Positions 28,310 to 36,373 of a DNA stretch of 64,000 bases are shown here, piece by piece. Position numbers and translations under genes: made by a program. Numbering within the stretch: the stretch's first letter is position 1; every line of letters begins with the position of its first letter. The stretch covers positions 2,618,001 to 2,682,000 of the forward strand of contig NZ_JAUCBR010000004.1 in assembly GCF_034676725.1 (NCBI RefSeq), given 5' to 3'. The notes beneath the pieces were generated by a model that saw nothing but the letters and a program-made list of their open reading frames with translations, had not been told where the DNA came from and ran no database searches. This DNA is from Denitromonas sp. (GTDB lineage Bacteria > Pseudomonadota > Gammaproteobacteria > Burkholderiales > Rhodocyclaceae).

Positions 28310-28756
28310 GTGACACACAGCACCCAACCCCTGCAACTAGGAGCATTGAATAACACTGAATCCCACGCGGCTGACGCGATTATCAAGAAATTGCTCGGCA
28401 ATGAGCTGATGGTCCCCGTCGATGAGAATGACGACTGGACGAGCGAGGTGTCGGACGTGACCCAGGACGATATGCGAGCATTTATCTGCGCGTGCCCTGG
28501 AGACCTGCAGCCGGGCGTTTCCGTGATGGGAGGCCGCTGGGTCAGCGGGCATAGCCTGGATGATGGCCGAGGTGTCATCGTGCTGCAGGAGGCCATCAGT
28601 CGCTATGTCGGCTACGCGGTGGTGTCAGCCGATGAATTTGAGTCCGTGCGCGCTGAATTTCATTCGTACTACGGGGGAGACATCGCTTGCACCGATTGCT
28701 TGCTCAAGGCTTACCGTGCTTTCGGCGAGCGTGCACTTGCTATTCAAAGAAGGTGA
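28310..28756 (+). CDS. Hypothetical island protein
   Basis: 148 residues, acidic, without membrane segments. GTG start at 28310 has no clear ribosome-binding site; a TTG at 28346 lies too close behind an AGGAG. Contains CxxC (CTDC) near the C-terminus. The preceding 270 bp are notably AT-rich (CTATATAAAC, AAATATTTC) and probably hold the promoter. Not recognised. Confidence 0.55.
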   Translation: MTHSTQPLQLGALNNTESHAADAIIKKLLGNELMVPVDENDDWTSEVSDVTQDDMRAFICACPGDLQPGVSVMGGRWVSGHSLDDGRGVIVLQEAISRYVGYAVVSADEFESVRAEFHSYYGGDIACTDCLLKAYRAFGERALAIQRR

Positions 28757-28912
28757 ATTGGAAGAAGCGGCAACCCGTGCAAAATTTGCACAAGTTCAGG
28801 TTGAGGGCGCGCGCCAAGTTTCGCGCAGCATAGACCACTATAGCACTACGATGTCACCAATACGTCCGAACTGCTCAATGCGTTCAGCGATGCGCCACAG
28901 TATGTCGAATTC

Positions 28913-29095
28913 ATGCAGTGTTCTTTCGAAGAGTTTGCCGATGAGATTGCCGGCTATCACGACTGGCTCATCGGAGAGTCGTATGCAAGTGCGACGGGAG
29001 GGCGGGGCTGTGCGGTTCGATTCGACATCGACAGTGAAGTGCTGCGCGAGTACTACGACGAGTACAACGCGTGTGACGACGAAAACGATGAGTGA
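28913..29095 (+). CDS. Small acidic hypothetical protein, possibly a gene remnant
   Basis: 60 residues from ATG, very acidic C-terminus (EYYDEYNACDDENDE). Coding-like sequence in the same frame continues 23 codons upstream of the ATG to a TAG at 28841 (DVTNTSELLNAFSDAPQYVEF). So the N-terminus of a longer gene may have been lost by mutation. Acidic island proteins of this kind include DNA mimics and antirestriction proteins, but nothing here identifies one. Confidence 0.4.
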   Translation: MQCSFEEFADEIAGYHDWLIGESYASATGGRGCAVRFDIDSEVLREYYDEYNACDDENDE

Positions 29096-29713
29096 GGCGC
29101 TGCATCACCACCGGGACTCGCGTCACACGTCTGCTTTGTTTCTCAGTCGTCGCAAGTTTGCATGATGGTGCTCACAACCGACGTGGGGAGTTGCCGGGGC
29201 CAGCCCGCTCGCGAGCGGGTTCGCACGTTCGTTGGCCCGCCCACGGCCAATCGCATTAGCGAAAACCGACACAACCCTTGCCAGGTCGGCGGTCAGTTCG
29301 CCTTGCGCTCAAACTGATGCCGCCAGGCCACACGTGCCATGTTTGGCATCCCGAGCCCCTGGGACTCTCAAACGGGGTTGCTCGCCAATTCACTGTGTCA
29401 GGCCCGCCATCGCGTGGGGCTTGGGCTATCGACCGTCCTGGTCGAGAGTCGTGGGCGCGCGCTCCCAACCGCGGGGGCGGACCGCCCTGCCGAAGGGCAT
29501 GGTCTAGGACTCGGCGGGTGCGGGACATCGTAAACATGCCCTTCCCCGCGCTTGAGTCTCATTGGCTCGCGGTGCTTGCCAGGCCCGCGCAGTGCATAAA
29601 ACCGCGCCTTCAAAATCAGAGAGCACCCGACAGGCTATACTCCGGAAAAAGACAGATTTCAGACAAAGTTCTGAACAATTGACGAGTTTTCAGACATCCA
29701 TCAAGGCCGGGGC
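29096..29713. other. 618-bp gap upstream of the Fic gene
   Basis: No convincing gene on either strand. A perfect 16-bp GC palindrome (CCCGCTCGCGAGCGGG, 29206-29221) and a TATACT box at 29636-29641 are the only features seen besides the operator listed separately. Confidence 0.5.
29658..29675 (+). promoter_or_regulatory. Candidate operator upstream of the Fic/AbiEi-like gene
   Basis: Inverted repeat TTCAGA-N6-TCTGAA just downstream of a TATACT -10-like box. A third half-site, TTCAGAC, follows at 29689-29695. AbiEi-type proteins repress their own promoters through inverted repeats, so autoregulation is plausible. Confidence 0.35.
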
Positions 29714-31213
29714 GTGGCAAGCAACAAAAAAGACGACACCTTGTTGCCGGAGGTCCTCTTTACGGGTGAGGGTGACCTTGCAGCGGACCGCAAGGTCCTG
29801 CGCCTGGCGAGCGCCGGGCGGCTGCTCAAACTCTACCAAGGGGTCTACACCAGTCTCATCGACAGCCCCCCAGAGGTTGTGGTGCTTCGACACTGGGCAA
29901 GCATCGTGGGTCACCTGCTGCCTGGCGGGGTGCTGAGCTACCGCAGTGGATACGATGCGAAGCCTGTCGACGGCCATCTGTATGTGACGCGCGGCAAGCG
30001 AGCGAGAATCCTGGCGCTGCCAGGTCTGACTATCAAGATAATTCCGGGCCCAGGTGCGGTCGATGGTGACGTTCCCTACAAGGGCCTGTTTTTGGCAGGC
30101 CAAGCACGCCGTCTGCTGGAGAACCTGACGGCCGGCCGTGGTGTGGGGGAGCGGGTCCTTGCGCGAGGCGAGCTCGAAACCGAGCTCGAAAAAATTCTCT
30201 CAGTTCGCGGGGTGAAGCGATTCATCCAGTTGCGAGATACCTGCCTCACGCTGGCTGAAAAGCTTGGCCGAAAGAAGGAGTTCGAGCGGCTTGAGGGCAT
30301 GATGCGAGCGTTGCTTGAAGCCCATGAAGGCAATAAGGCTCATGGCAAGCGGGCGCTCGGCCGCGCAGCAGGGGTCTCCTACGACCCGGACCGCCTGACC
30401 CTCTTCGACGCGCTGTTTAGCCGTCTGCGCACGGAAGTCTTGCCCGAAGCGAAAGCTACGGCAGAAGCGGGCGTGGCGCGCGAGAACTTCGCGTTCGTCG
30501 AGTCGTACTTCTCAAACGATATCGAAGGCACAAGCTTCCTGTTCTGCGAGGCCGAGGACATCATCTTCGAAGGCAAACTCATCCCGAACCGGATAGAGGA
30601 TTGCCGCGACATTCTTGGGACCTTTCAGGCCGCAATGCGCTCCCCGTGGTATGACCAGCCACCACGCACTGCGGACGACTTTCTCTACTGGCTCAAGAGC
30701 GTCAACGCGCTGGTGATGCAAGGCCGGCCGGAAAGGAGTCCTGGGGAGTGGAAAAAGCAGAACAACCGCTTCGGGGCGACAAGATTCGTACCTCCTGAGC
30801 TCGTGCAAGGCACGCTGCGGGAGGGTTTTGAGCGGATTCAGTGTCTGGAGGACCCCCTCGCGCGTGCGTTGATGACCATGTTCGTTGTCTCGGAGGTGCA
30901 CCCCTTCGGCGATGGCAATGGTCGAACGGCGCGCCTGGCCATGAACTGCGTGCTGAGCGCCGCCGGCCAGAGCCGCATCATCGTGCCGACGGTCTGTCGA
31001 GACGACTACCTGCGCGCCCTCAAGCGGCTGTCGAACCAAGCCGAGGTGACGCCCTACATTTTCGCGATGACCCGCCTCCAGGGCTGGACGGCGTCTTTTG
31101 ACTACGCACTGCCGCGACATGAGCTTTACGCAGCACTCAGGCGATGCAACGCCTTCGAAGTGGACCTGCGCAACTACCGGCTGATATTTCCGGAACTGAA
31201 CACTGAAGGTTGA
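29714..31213 (+). CDS. Fic-domain protein with AbiEi-like N-terminal domain
   Basis: 499-residue protein with GTG start (MASNKKDD). The N-terminal 190 residues resemble the AbiEi/DUF6088 winged-helix antitoxin fold (ADRKVLRLASAGRLLKLYQG, then VYTS). The C-terminal part is a Fic domain with complete motif HPFGDGNGRTAR at 396-407 and an inhibitory SxxxEG motif (SNDIEG, Ser267 to Gly272) ahead of it, the class II arrangement. Fic enzymes transfer AMP or related groups to target proteins. Here DNA binding, toxin and self-inhibition may sit in one chain. There is no separate antitoxin gene beside it. Confidence 0.85.
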   Translation: MASNKKDDTLLPEVLFTGEGDLAADRKVLRLASAGRLLKLYQGVYTSLIDSPPEVVVLRHWASIVGHLLPGGVLSYRSGYDAKPVDGHLYVTRGKRARILALPGLTIKIIPGPGAVDGDVPYKGLFLAGQARRLLENLTAGRGVGERVLARGELETELEKILSVRGVKRFIQLRDTCLTLAEKLGRKKEFERLEGMMRALLEAHEGNKAHGKRALGRAAGVSYDPDRLTLFDALFSRLRTEVLPEAKATAEAGVARENFAFVESYFSNDIEGTSFLFCEAEDIIFEGKLIPNRIEDCRDILGTFQAAMRSPWYDQPPRTADDFLYWLKSVNALVMQGRPERSPGEWKKQNNRFGATRFVPPELVQGTLREGFERIQCLEDPLARALMTMFVVSEVHPFGDGNGRTARLAMNCVLSAAGQSRIIVPTVCRDDYLRALKRLSNQAEVTPYIFAMTRLQGWTASFDYALPRHELYAALRRCNAFEVDLRNYRLIFPELNTEG

Positions 31214-31296
31214 TTGAGATGGTCGGCCGTCTCCGCAGATTTTGCTGTCGTCGGCCAGACTTGATTGCTCATTTCCGGCTGTACGAGAATGCAACA

Positions 31297-31839
31297 ATGA
31301 AATCAAACTCTGCCGCGCAATCCGCTCTGCCTGTATCCCCATCCGCCAATGCCGGTACGCCTTCGATGGTCGTACCGCTGCGGACGGGACGGCGCGCATC
31401 CGTGCCGGAGGACTATCCGGAAGTCCGTTTGCCAGCGCAGGGCGCCGCCGTGGTGGCCATTCCGTTGAGCGCCGCCAAGGTGTCGGCCGGCTTTCCGTCC
31501 CCCGCGGCTGACTATGAGGACAAGCGCCTCGATATCAACGACTATCTGGTTCGAAACGCCGTCTCGACCTTCTTTTTTCCGGTCCAGGGCGATTCGATGC
31601 AAGGGGCGGAAATCTTCGACGGCGACATCCTCGTTGTCGACAAGAGCGTGGAGCCCCAACACGGCCACATTGTGGTGGCGTTTGTCGATGGCGAGCGGCT
31701 GGTGAAACGCTTGCACAAGCGCGGTGGGCGAGTTGCCCTGGTTGCCGAAAACCCGGCCTTCCCGGCCATCGAGGTCTCCGGTGAGATGGAAATGGTCGTG
31801 TGGGGCGTGGTCGTCGGCAAGTTCAAGCGCCTTCTTTGA
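31297..31839 (+). CDS. umuD: UmuD-like polymerase V accessory protein
   Basis: 180-residue LexA/UmuD-type protein that self-cleaves under RecA to give UmuD'. The predicted site is Ala64-Gly65 (KVSAGFPSPA), with Ser100 (VQGDSMQG) and Lys137 (GERLVKRLH). The cleavage-Ser and Ser-Lys spacings (35, 37) equal those I recall for E. coli UmuD. The protein has about 40 extra N-terminal residues; start ATG 31297 was chosen because upstream sequence is unconserved. It lies 30 bp before umuC. A convincing CTGT-N8-ACAG LexA box is not visible upstream. Confidence 0.9.
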   Translation: MKSNSAAQSALPVSPSANAGTPSMVVPLRTGRRASVPEDYPEVRLPAQGAAVVAIPLSAAKVSAGFPSPAADYEDKRLDINDYLVRNAVSTFFFPVQGDSMQGAEIFDGDILVVDKSVEPQHGHIVVAFVDGERLVKRLHKRGGRVALVAENPAFPAIEVSGEMEMVVWGVVVGKFKRLL

Positions 31840-31869
31840 CGCGCGCAGCTCGAGAAACGAGGTGACACG

Positions 31870-33162
31870 ATGACGGTGTTCGCGCTCGTCGATTGCAACA
31901 ACTTCTACGCCAGCTGCGAGAAGCTCTTCGACCCGCGCCTGGACGGCAAACCGGTCGTGGTGCTGTCGAACAACGATGGGTGCGTTGTTGCGCGTTCGGC
32001 CGAGGCAAAGGCACTCGGGGTGCCGATGGGAGCGCCATGGCATCAACTGCGTGAGATGGCAACGCGCGAGGGCATCATCGCGTACTCCTCGAACTACGCG
32101 CTGTATGCCGACATGAGCAACCGTGTCGTCGAGGTGCTTGGCCAGTTTAGTGCGAACCTGGAGGTCTACTCGATTGACGAGAGCTTCCTGGACCTGTCCG
32201 GATACCAGGGACTGAGCCCTGCCGGATTGCATGGCTACGGGGTCGAGATTCGACGGCGGGTGGCGCGGTGGTTGGGACTGGCCGTGTGTGTCGGTATCGG
32301 CGCTTCGAAGACGCTCGCAAAGCTGGCGAACCACTGCGCAAAGAAGGGCCTGGCTGGAGAGGGCGGCGTCTGTGACCTCACGGTGATGCCAGAGGCCAGC
32401 GTGTCCCGCCTGTTTGCGAGTATCCCGGTTGAGGAGGTTTGGGGTGTCGGTCGCCGAATTTCTGAGCGGCTCCGGGAGATGGGCGTCGAGACGGTTGAAG
32501 ACCTTCGCCGGGCGGATGCCGAAACCATCCGTTCGCGTTTCTCGGTCGTGCTGGAGCGGACGGTAAGAGAGTTGCGCGGCGTTTCCTGCCTCGCGCTGGA
32601 GGAGGTAGCGCCTGCGAAGCAGCAAATCATGAGTAGCCGCTCTTTCGGGCAGTACGTGTATGAGTTCGAGGAGCTCAATGAGGCGGTGGCGACATACATC
32701 GCCAAGGCGGCGGAAAAACTGCGGGCCCAGGATAGCCTCGCCGGCGCCGTCCAGGTGCACATTCGCACGAACCCCTTCAAGCCCACGGAGCCTCAGTATC
32801 AACGAACGGTCACCGCGCCACTTCCTGAGCCATCCGCCGATACCCGGGTATTGGCTGGATTTGCGGTGTTACTCTTAAAGGGTATATATCGCCCCGGTTT
32901 TGCGTATCAAAAGGCGGGCGTGATGCTCACTGAGTTGCGGCCGCGTCAGATGCGTCAGCAGAGTTTTTTTGCGGTCGAAAGCGGGGACGAGCGCGCGCTG
33001 GCGTTGATGAAGGCGATGGATAGCATTAACGCTAAGTGGGGCAGGGGGACATTGCGGCTCAGTTCGGAAGGTCTTTCGAAGACTTGGCAGATGCGTAGGG
33101 GCCGGCTTTCGCCAGCGTATACGACATCGTGGCGAGAGCTGCCCATCGCCGTGGCCCAATAG
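31870..33162 (+). CDS. umuC: UmuC-like Y-family DNA polymerase
   Basis: 430-residue catalytic subunit of translesion polymerase V. Palm motifs FALVDCNNFYASCE and YSIDESFLDL carry the metal-binding acids; the ARSAEAKALGVPMGAP finger region, the IGASKTLAKLAN block and a little-finger domain follow. Length is normal and the reading frame intact. It forms an operon with umuD. Confidence 0.95.
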   Translation: MTVFALVDCNNFYASCEKLFDPRLDGKPVVVLSNNDGCVVARSAEAKALGVPMGAPWHQLREMATREGIIAYSSNYALYADMSNRVVEVLGQFSANLEVYSIDESFLDLSGYQGLSPAGLHGYGVEIRRRVARWLGLAVCVGIGASKTLAKLANHCAKKGLAGEGGVCDLTVMPEASVSRLFASIPVEEVWGVGRRISERLREMGVETVEDLRRADAETIRSRFSVVLERTVRELRGVSCLALEEVAPAKQQIMSSRSFGQYVYEFEELNEAVATYIAKAAEKLRAQDSLAGAVQVHIRTNPFKPTEPQYQRTVTAPLPEPSADTRVLAGFAVLLLKGIYRPGFAYQKAGVMLTELRPRQMRQQSFFAVESGDERALALMKAMDSINAKWGRGTLRLSSEGLSKTWQMRRGRLSPAYTTSWRELPIAVAQ

Positions 33163-33341
33163 GGGGGCGGCAGGTCATCTTGGTCGAAAGCGCCAAGGGC
33201 TGCCTGCCACGTCTGTTCCAGACCCGGGCAACTGAGCGAAGTGACCTCCGTCATGCCTCGTGTTCCGGGGGCAACCCCGCGGTTCAGGCGCAAGAGCGTG
33301 CCATCAGGCTCTGGGGGCATGGGGCAGTAGTTCACGCGTAC

Positions 33342-33391
33342 GTCAAAACGCCGAATGTGTATAGAGTCTACACACATTCGGTGTTTTTCGA
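33342..33391. repeat. Long imperfect palindrome, copy 1
   Basis: Arms of about 23 bp around the 3-base centre AGT (33365-33367), two substitutions and one insertion from perfect. Outer bases GTCAAAA and TTTTTCGAC, then CTTGG, match copy 2. Could act as a bidirectional terminator between umuC and the minus-strand EEP gene. Confidence 0.8.
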
Positions 33392-33504
33392 CCTTGGGTC
33401 GCACGCGATGCACAAGCACCGAGGCAGGAGGTTCGAAACGAAGCTGGGCAGATGAGAACGTGTGCGCGACTGCCTCGAAAAGCCTGCCACTCTGCCTGCG
33501 ATGG

Positions 33505-33555
33505 TCAAAAAACACGAAATGTGTATAGAGTCTATACACATTTCGTGTTTTTTGA
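33505..33555. repeat. Long perfect palindrome, copy 2
   Basis: Perfect 24-bp arms (33505-33528 and 33532-33555) around the same AGT centre, followed by the same ACCTTGG as copy 1. Its core is GTGTATAG-AGT-CTATACAC. The 51-bp palindrome would form a very stable hairpin or cruciform. Confidence 0.92.
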
Positions 33556-33773
33556 CCTTGGCTCAGAAGAAATCAGAGCAATAGCTTCGGAGTTAAACGC
33601 TTTTGCTGAGCCTCTGCAACGGCTGGGGAGCTGCTGCTGCACCCGAAACGACGAACGCCTTGGCGGCAAAGCACAGCTCCTCTTTGGCGTGGCCGTGCCG
33701 GTCGTGTGCAGTTGAAACGTCGAATGTTCCACGAATACAGCCCATGCCGACATCCGCCCCGAGCAGAAGGTCG

Positions 33774-34814
33774 TCAGCCGGGGGCTAGTTGAACGCGCAC
33801 AGGACGGTGGTCCGAGCCGATTGCTGGGCCGACCTCAGCGTCCATTACTCGCCAGTGCCCGGATACGACCACTTGGTCGATGGGTATCAGAGGAAAGGCT
33901 GCTGGCCATGTTGGCCACGGCCCACTTGCGCGTTGCAATCCCTGGGCTGTGAATGGCTCCATGGCTGAGGACCATGGGCTGGCGTTGAAGTCGCCCGCGA
34001 TGACGGCCGGCAGCCCCGTGCTCGCGGCCCACTTCGATTCTGTTTTAAAAAGCGCGACACGCTGCGCGTGATATGCCGTGCTTACCGGAGGCATGGGATG
34101 TACTGCGGACAAGGCGATGCGGGTATCGCCCCACAGGATATGCGTGCGGATGTGAAGGGTCTGTCCAGCCGGCTCCCTAGTTTCATTCGACTCCAGGGGA
34201 TGGCGGGACAAAATGCCAAGACCGAACGGCCCCTCCTGCGGCACGACGATGCGGTGGGAGTGGTCGCCCCATTTCTTGAGTTCGAGAGCGGTGCGGGGGG
34301 AGACCTCTTGCAGAACGATAATGTCGGCACCGATATCCTTTGCCCAGCGAAGCAGCGCCGATGGGTCAGGGTTCTCGGCATTCAGGTTGGCCGTGACAAC
34401 TGTCAGACTGGCGCCCGTTGTGCCTTCCGCGGTGGCACGCTCGGGGCTGGCGATGAACCAGCCTATCGTGAGTGCCAATGCGCCAGGCAGGGCCCAGATG
34501 TATGCACCAAAAGCAAAAAGCCAGATTACGCAGGCCGCCCCGACGGAGGCATACAGCCATTGCCAATGGGCGCCGAGGTCCAAAAACCAGGCAAGCGAGG
34601 GAGACGCCGATGACAGAAGGCCGGCGGAGATAGGCAGGCTCGCTCCAACGGAGCAGAGAAGCAAAATGACCTTCGCGCGACGCGAAACGGCGGTGAATAA
34701 TGGGTGCATGAATTGGTTGGCGTCGTGTGTTGCTCTCAGAGCGAAATCCGTGAAAGGGGGCTCGCTCATGAGGCCAACGGTCTGGGCTGGTCGGCTTATT
34801 TCGACTGCGGGCAC
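33774..34814 (-). CDS. Membrane-anchored endonuclease/exonuclease/phosphatase-family protein
   Basis: 346 residues. Three hydrophobic segments (about 47-68, 72-90 and 93-120) precede a C-terminal EEP domain with TANLNAENPDPSAL, DIIVLQEVS, AGDFNASPWS and GSDHRPV, the metal and catalytic motifs of the fold. Related YafD-like proteins are membrane-bound with an unclear substrate, DNA or phosphoester. The GTG start lies 9 bp after the stop of a 37-codon gene; ATG 34769 (MSEPPFTD) is an alternative start. Intact. Confidence 0.85.
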   Translation of the reverse strand: MPAVEISRPAQTVGLMSEPPFTDFALRATHDANQFMHPLFTAVSRRAKVILLLCSVGASLPISAGLLSSASPSLAWFLDLGAHWQWLYASVGAACVIWLFAFGAYIWALPGALALTIGWFIASPERATAEGTTGASLTVVTANLNAENPDPSALLRWAKDIGADIIVLQEVSPRTALELKKWGDHSHRIVVPQEGPFGLGILSRHPLESNETREPAGQTLHIRTHILWGDTRIALSAVHPMPPVSTAYHAQRVALFKTESKWAASTGLPAVIAGDFNASPWSSAMEPFTAQGLQRASGPWPTWPAAFPLIPIDQVVVSGHWRVMDAEVGPAIGSDHRPVRVQLAPG

Positions 34815-34823
34815 TTCAGTCGC

Positions 34824-34937
34824 TCAGCCTTGATGGTGGTCCTTCTTGTCTTCGGCGCGATGGGTGGTGGCGTACCACGCGAGCCCTACCAGGAATAAGG
34901 TGGCGAAGCTCAGCGCCAACAGCGACTCAATCGCCAT
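34824..34937 (-). CDS. 37-residue single-span membrane protein
   Basis: ATG at 34937 follows a good GTGAGGT ribosome-binding site. The product has one hydrophobic helix (LLALSFATLFLVGLAWYA) and a charged, His-rich tail (THRAEDKKDHHQG). Its stop lies 9 bp before the EEP gene, so it is probably cotranscribed and may anchor or regulate that protein. Too short for usual gene callers. Confidence 0.6.
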   Translation of the reverse strand: MAIESLLALSFATLFLVGLAWYATTHRAEDKKDHHQG

Positions 34938-35146
34938 GTCGACCTCACTATTTTGCGCATCACGATAGCAACAGAGACTAGCACATCGATTACATCCGGC
35001 TGCTTGTCATTCAGGCAAAGGTTGCGGTCTACGAACGACGTTTAAACAAAACGACATTCGATGCTGCCGGTAATTCTTTGGCGAATCGTCGAAGTGGCCT
35101 TATTTTTTAACCGCGTTGGGCTCCCAATTCCTAGCTCGAAGCTAGC

Positions 35147-35194
35147 TAGATAGATATGTAGACGTGTAGATACGTAGATGTTTAGATAAATAGT
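35147..35194. repeat. Degenerate 8-bp tandem repeat
   Basis: Six consecutive 8-base units ending in TAGA (TAGATAGA, TATGTAGA, CGTGTAGA, TACGTAGA, TGTTTAGA) and a last TAAATAGT, in an AT-rich gap between the small membrane gene and the HAD gene. Function unknown; could be a protein-binding iteron. Confidence 0.7.
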
Positions 35195-35227
35195 CTCAGT
35201 AGTAACCCTCGACCCGATGTCGACCTA

Positions 35228-35734
35228 TCAAGTAATTCCGTGCAACATCTGAAGCTTCTCGCGTAGCTCTGCTTGCGCCGAAGCGCAACCGAGTCCAAGC
35301 AGAGAATCAGTCAGGACCAGGTTCTCGCGATGCTCGTCCGACCAGCCGATTCCATCGTCGTCAATCGCCAGCCAGCGGGCAGGGCGATGACGCTCGACAT
35401 TAAGCAGAATCTGCTCAAAGCGGGTCATCTGCGTCCAACGCCGCGGTACTGTCGCATGCCACGTTGCACCTGCGACTCGCTTGCGGAGGGGCTCCGGAAG
35501 GCGCTCACTCGCTTCCTCAAAACCGAGCAACCGGACCCAACTGGTCGACAGCACAATCTGGACTTTGGGGTATGGCTCAAGTGACTCGACCAAGATTTCA
35601 GACCATTCGAATAAACTGATTCCGTCAATTCGAAGCACCGGATGACCGCGGACGAGATAGACCTCGTCGGGATGGAGAACCCCGTCGAAATCAAGAAAAA
35701 CTGTTGGTCTGTTAAGTGATTTCTTCCAAGTCAT
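35228..35734 (-). CDS. HAD-like phosphatase of the HAD_SAK type
   Basis: 168 residues. N-terminal FLDFDGVLHPDE holds the nucleophile and acid aspartates of HAD phosphatases, LSTSWVR matches motif II, and WLAIDDDGIGW matches the terminal acidic motif. This compact form matches the 'HAD domain in Swiss Army Knife RNA repair proteins' family, which often occurs alone in mobile and defense regions. Its substrate is unknown, perhaps nucleic-acid ends. Confidence 0.8.
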   Translation of the reverse strand: MTWKKSLNRPTVFLDFDGVLHPDEVYLVRGHPVLRIDGISLFEWSEILVESLEPYPKVQIVLSTSWVRLLGFEEASERLPEPLRKRVAGATWHATVPRRWTQMTRFEQILLNVERHRPARWLAIDDDGIGWSDEHRENLVLTDSLLGLGCASAQAELREKLQMLHGIT

Positions 35735-35863
35735 CGCACTTCCTTTGGCCTGCTCAAGGTCCTGTTTCAGGCGTTATCTTAGTCAACATCCCCGGTGCAA
35801 CGAACAGTCATCTACGATGTGCTAGGGTACTCGACACTACATGCTTCATGGTGCGCGTTCAAA

Positions 35864-36244
35864 ATGAAAAATCCATCCCTCTGTATCGAAGAATTGAAAG
35901 CCTTTGCGGTGGTTCGTCTGCGGCGGGATTTGCCAAGGGGAACAATCATGGAGGTCTTGGACGAAAATACCGTATTGGTCGAGTTTTCGGACGAGAGCGG
36001 AGTCGCTATTGAAGTTGTTCCTGTCGACAGGCGGTTGTTGTCTTCGATTAGGGAAGAGGCATCCCCGAATGTAGGGGTTGGCGACGACGCATGTCGCCGC
36101 AGGATTGGAATCGCTAAGGGGAAGTTCGAGCTGCCCGATGAAACCCCTAATTCCGGATACCCCAGGGATGAGACTTGGGAAAACATGCCGGACGTCGGAC
36201 TAGAAAAATGGCCAGATTATTCTGAAGAGGATGGAGAGAAGTAA
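35864..36244 (+). CDS. DUF4926-like small protein
   Basis: 126 residues from ATG 35864 (MKNPSLCIEELKAF); an upstream in-frame ATG at 35795 adds unconserved sequence. The central part, FAVVRLRRDLPRGTIMEVLD followed by NTVLVEFSDESG, resembles the beta-barrel DUF4926, found in small antitoxin-like island proteins. The C-terminal 40 residues are acidic and apparently disordered. Confidence 0.65.
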   Translation: MKNPSLCIEELKAFAVVRLRRDLPRGTIMEVLDENTVLVEFSDESGVAIEVVPVDRRLLSSIREEASPNVGVGDDACRRRIGIAKGKFELPDETPNSGYPRDETWENMPDVGLEKWPDYSEEDGEK

Positions 36245-36373
36245 CTCTTCTCCTCCTTGAGCGGAGACTCGGAGTAGCTCGTACCAGAGTCCGATGGGCT
36301 GACGTTCTGCTCTGTCAGGTGGAGGTGGTGTCAGAGTAGAAGGCGCCTTGCTAGGAGCGCCTTCTGCTCATTG

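Larger units (their letters stand above)
33163..33773. other. 611-bp gene-free gap holding two related palindromes
   Basis: No supportable gene. Short ORFs here read through the palindromes and share the same artificial peptide (NVYRVYTH). The two palindromes are listed separately. Confidence 0.6.

Noticed and set aside
31214..31296. LexA box upstream of umuD
   Set aside because: Only a CTGT half-site (31278-31281) is present; the matching ACAG is absent at the required distance.
33129..33715. Short ORFs across the twin palindromes
   Set aside because: Their shared peptide comes only from the palindromic DNA; no start signals.
35147..35194. CRISPR array
   Set aside because: Units are 8 bp without spacers. 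No CRISPR-type repeat-spacer pattern was seen anywhere in the window.
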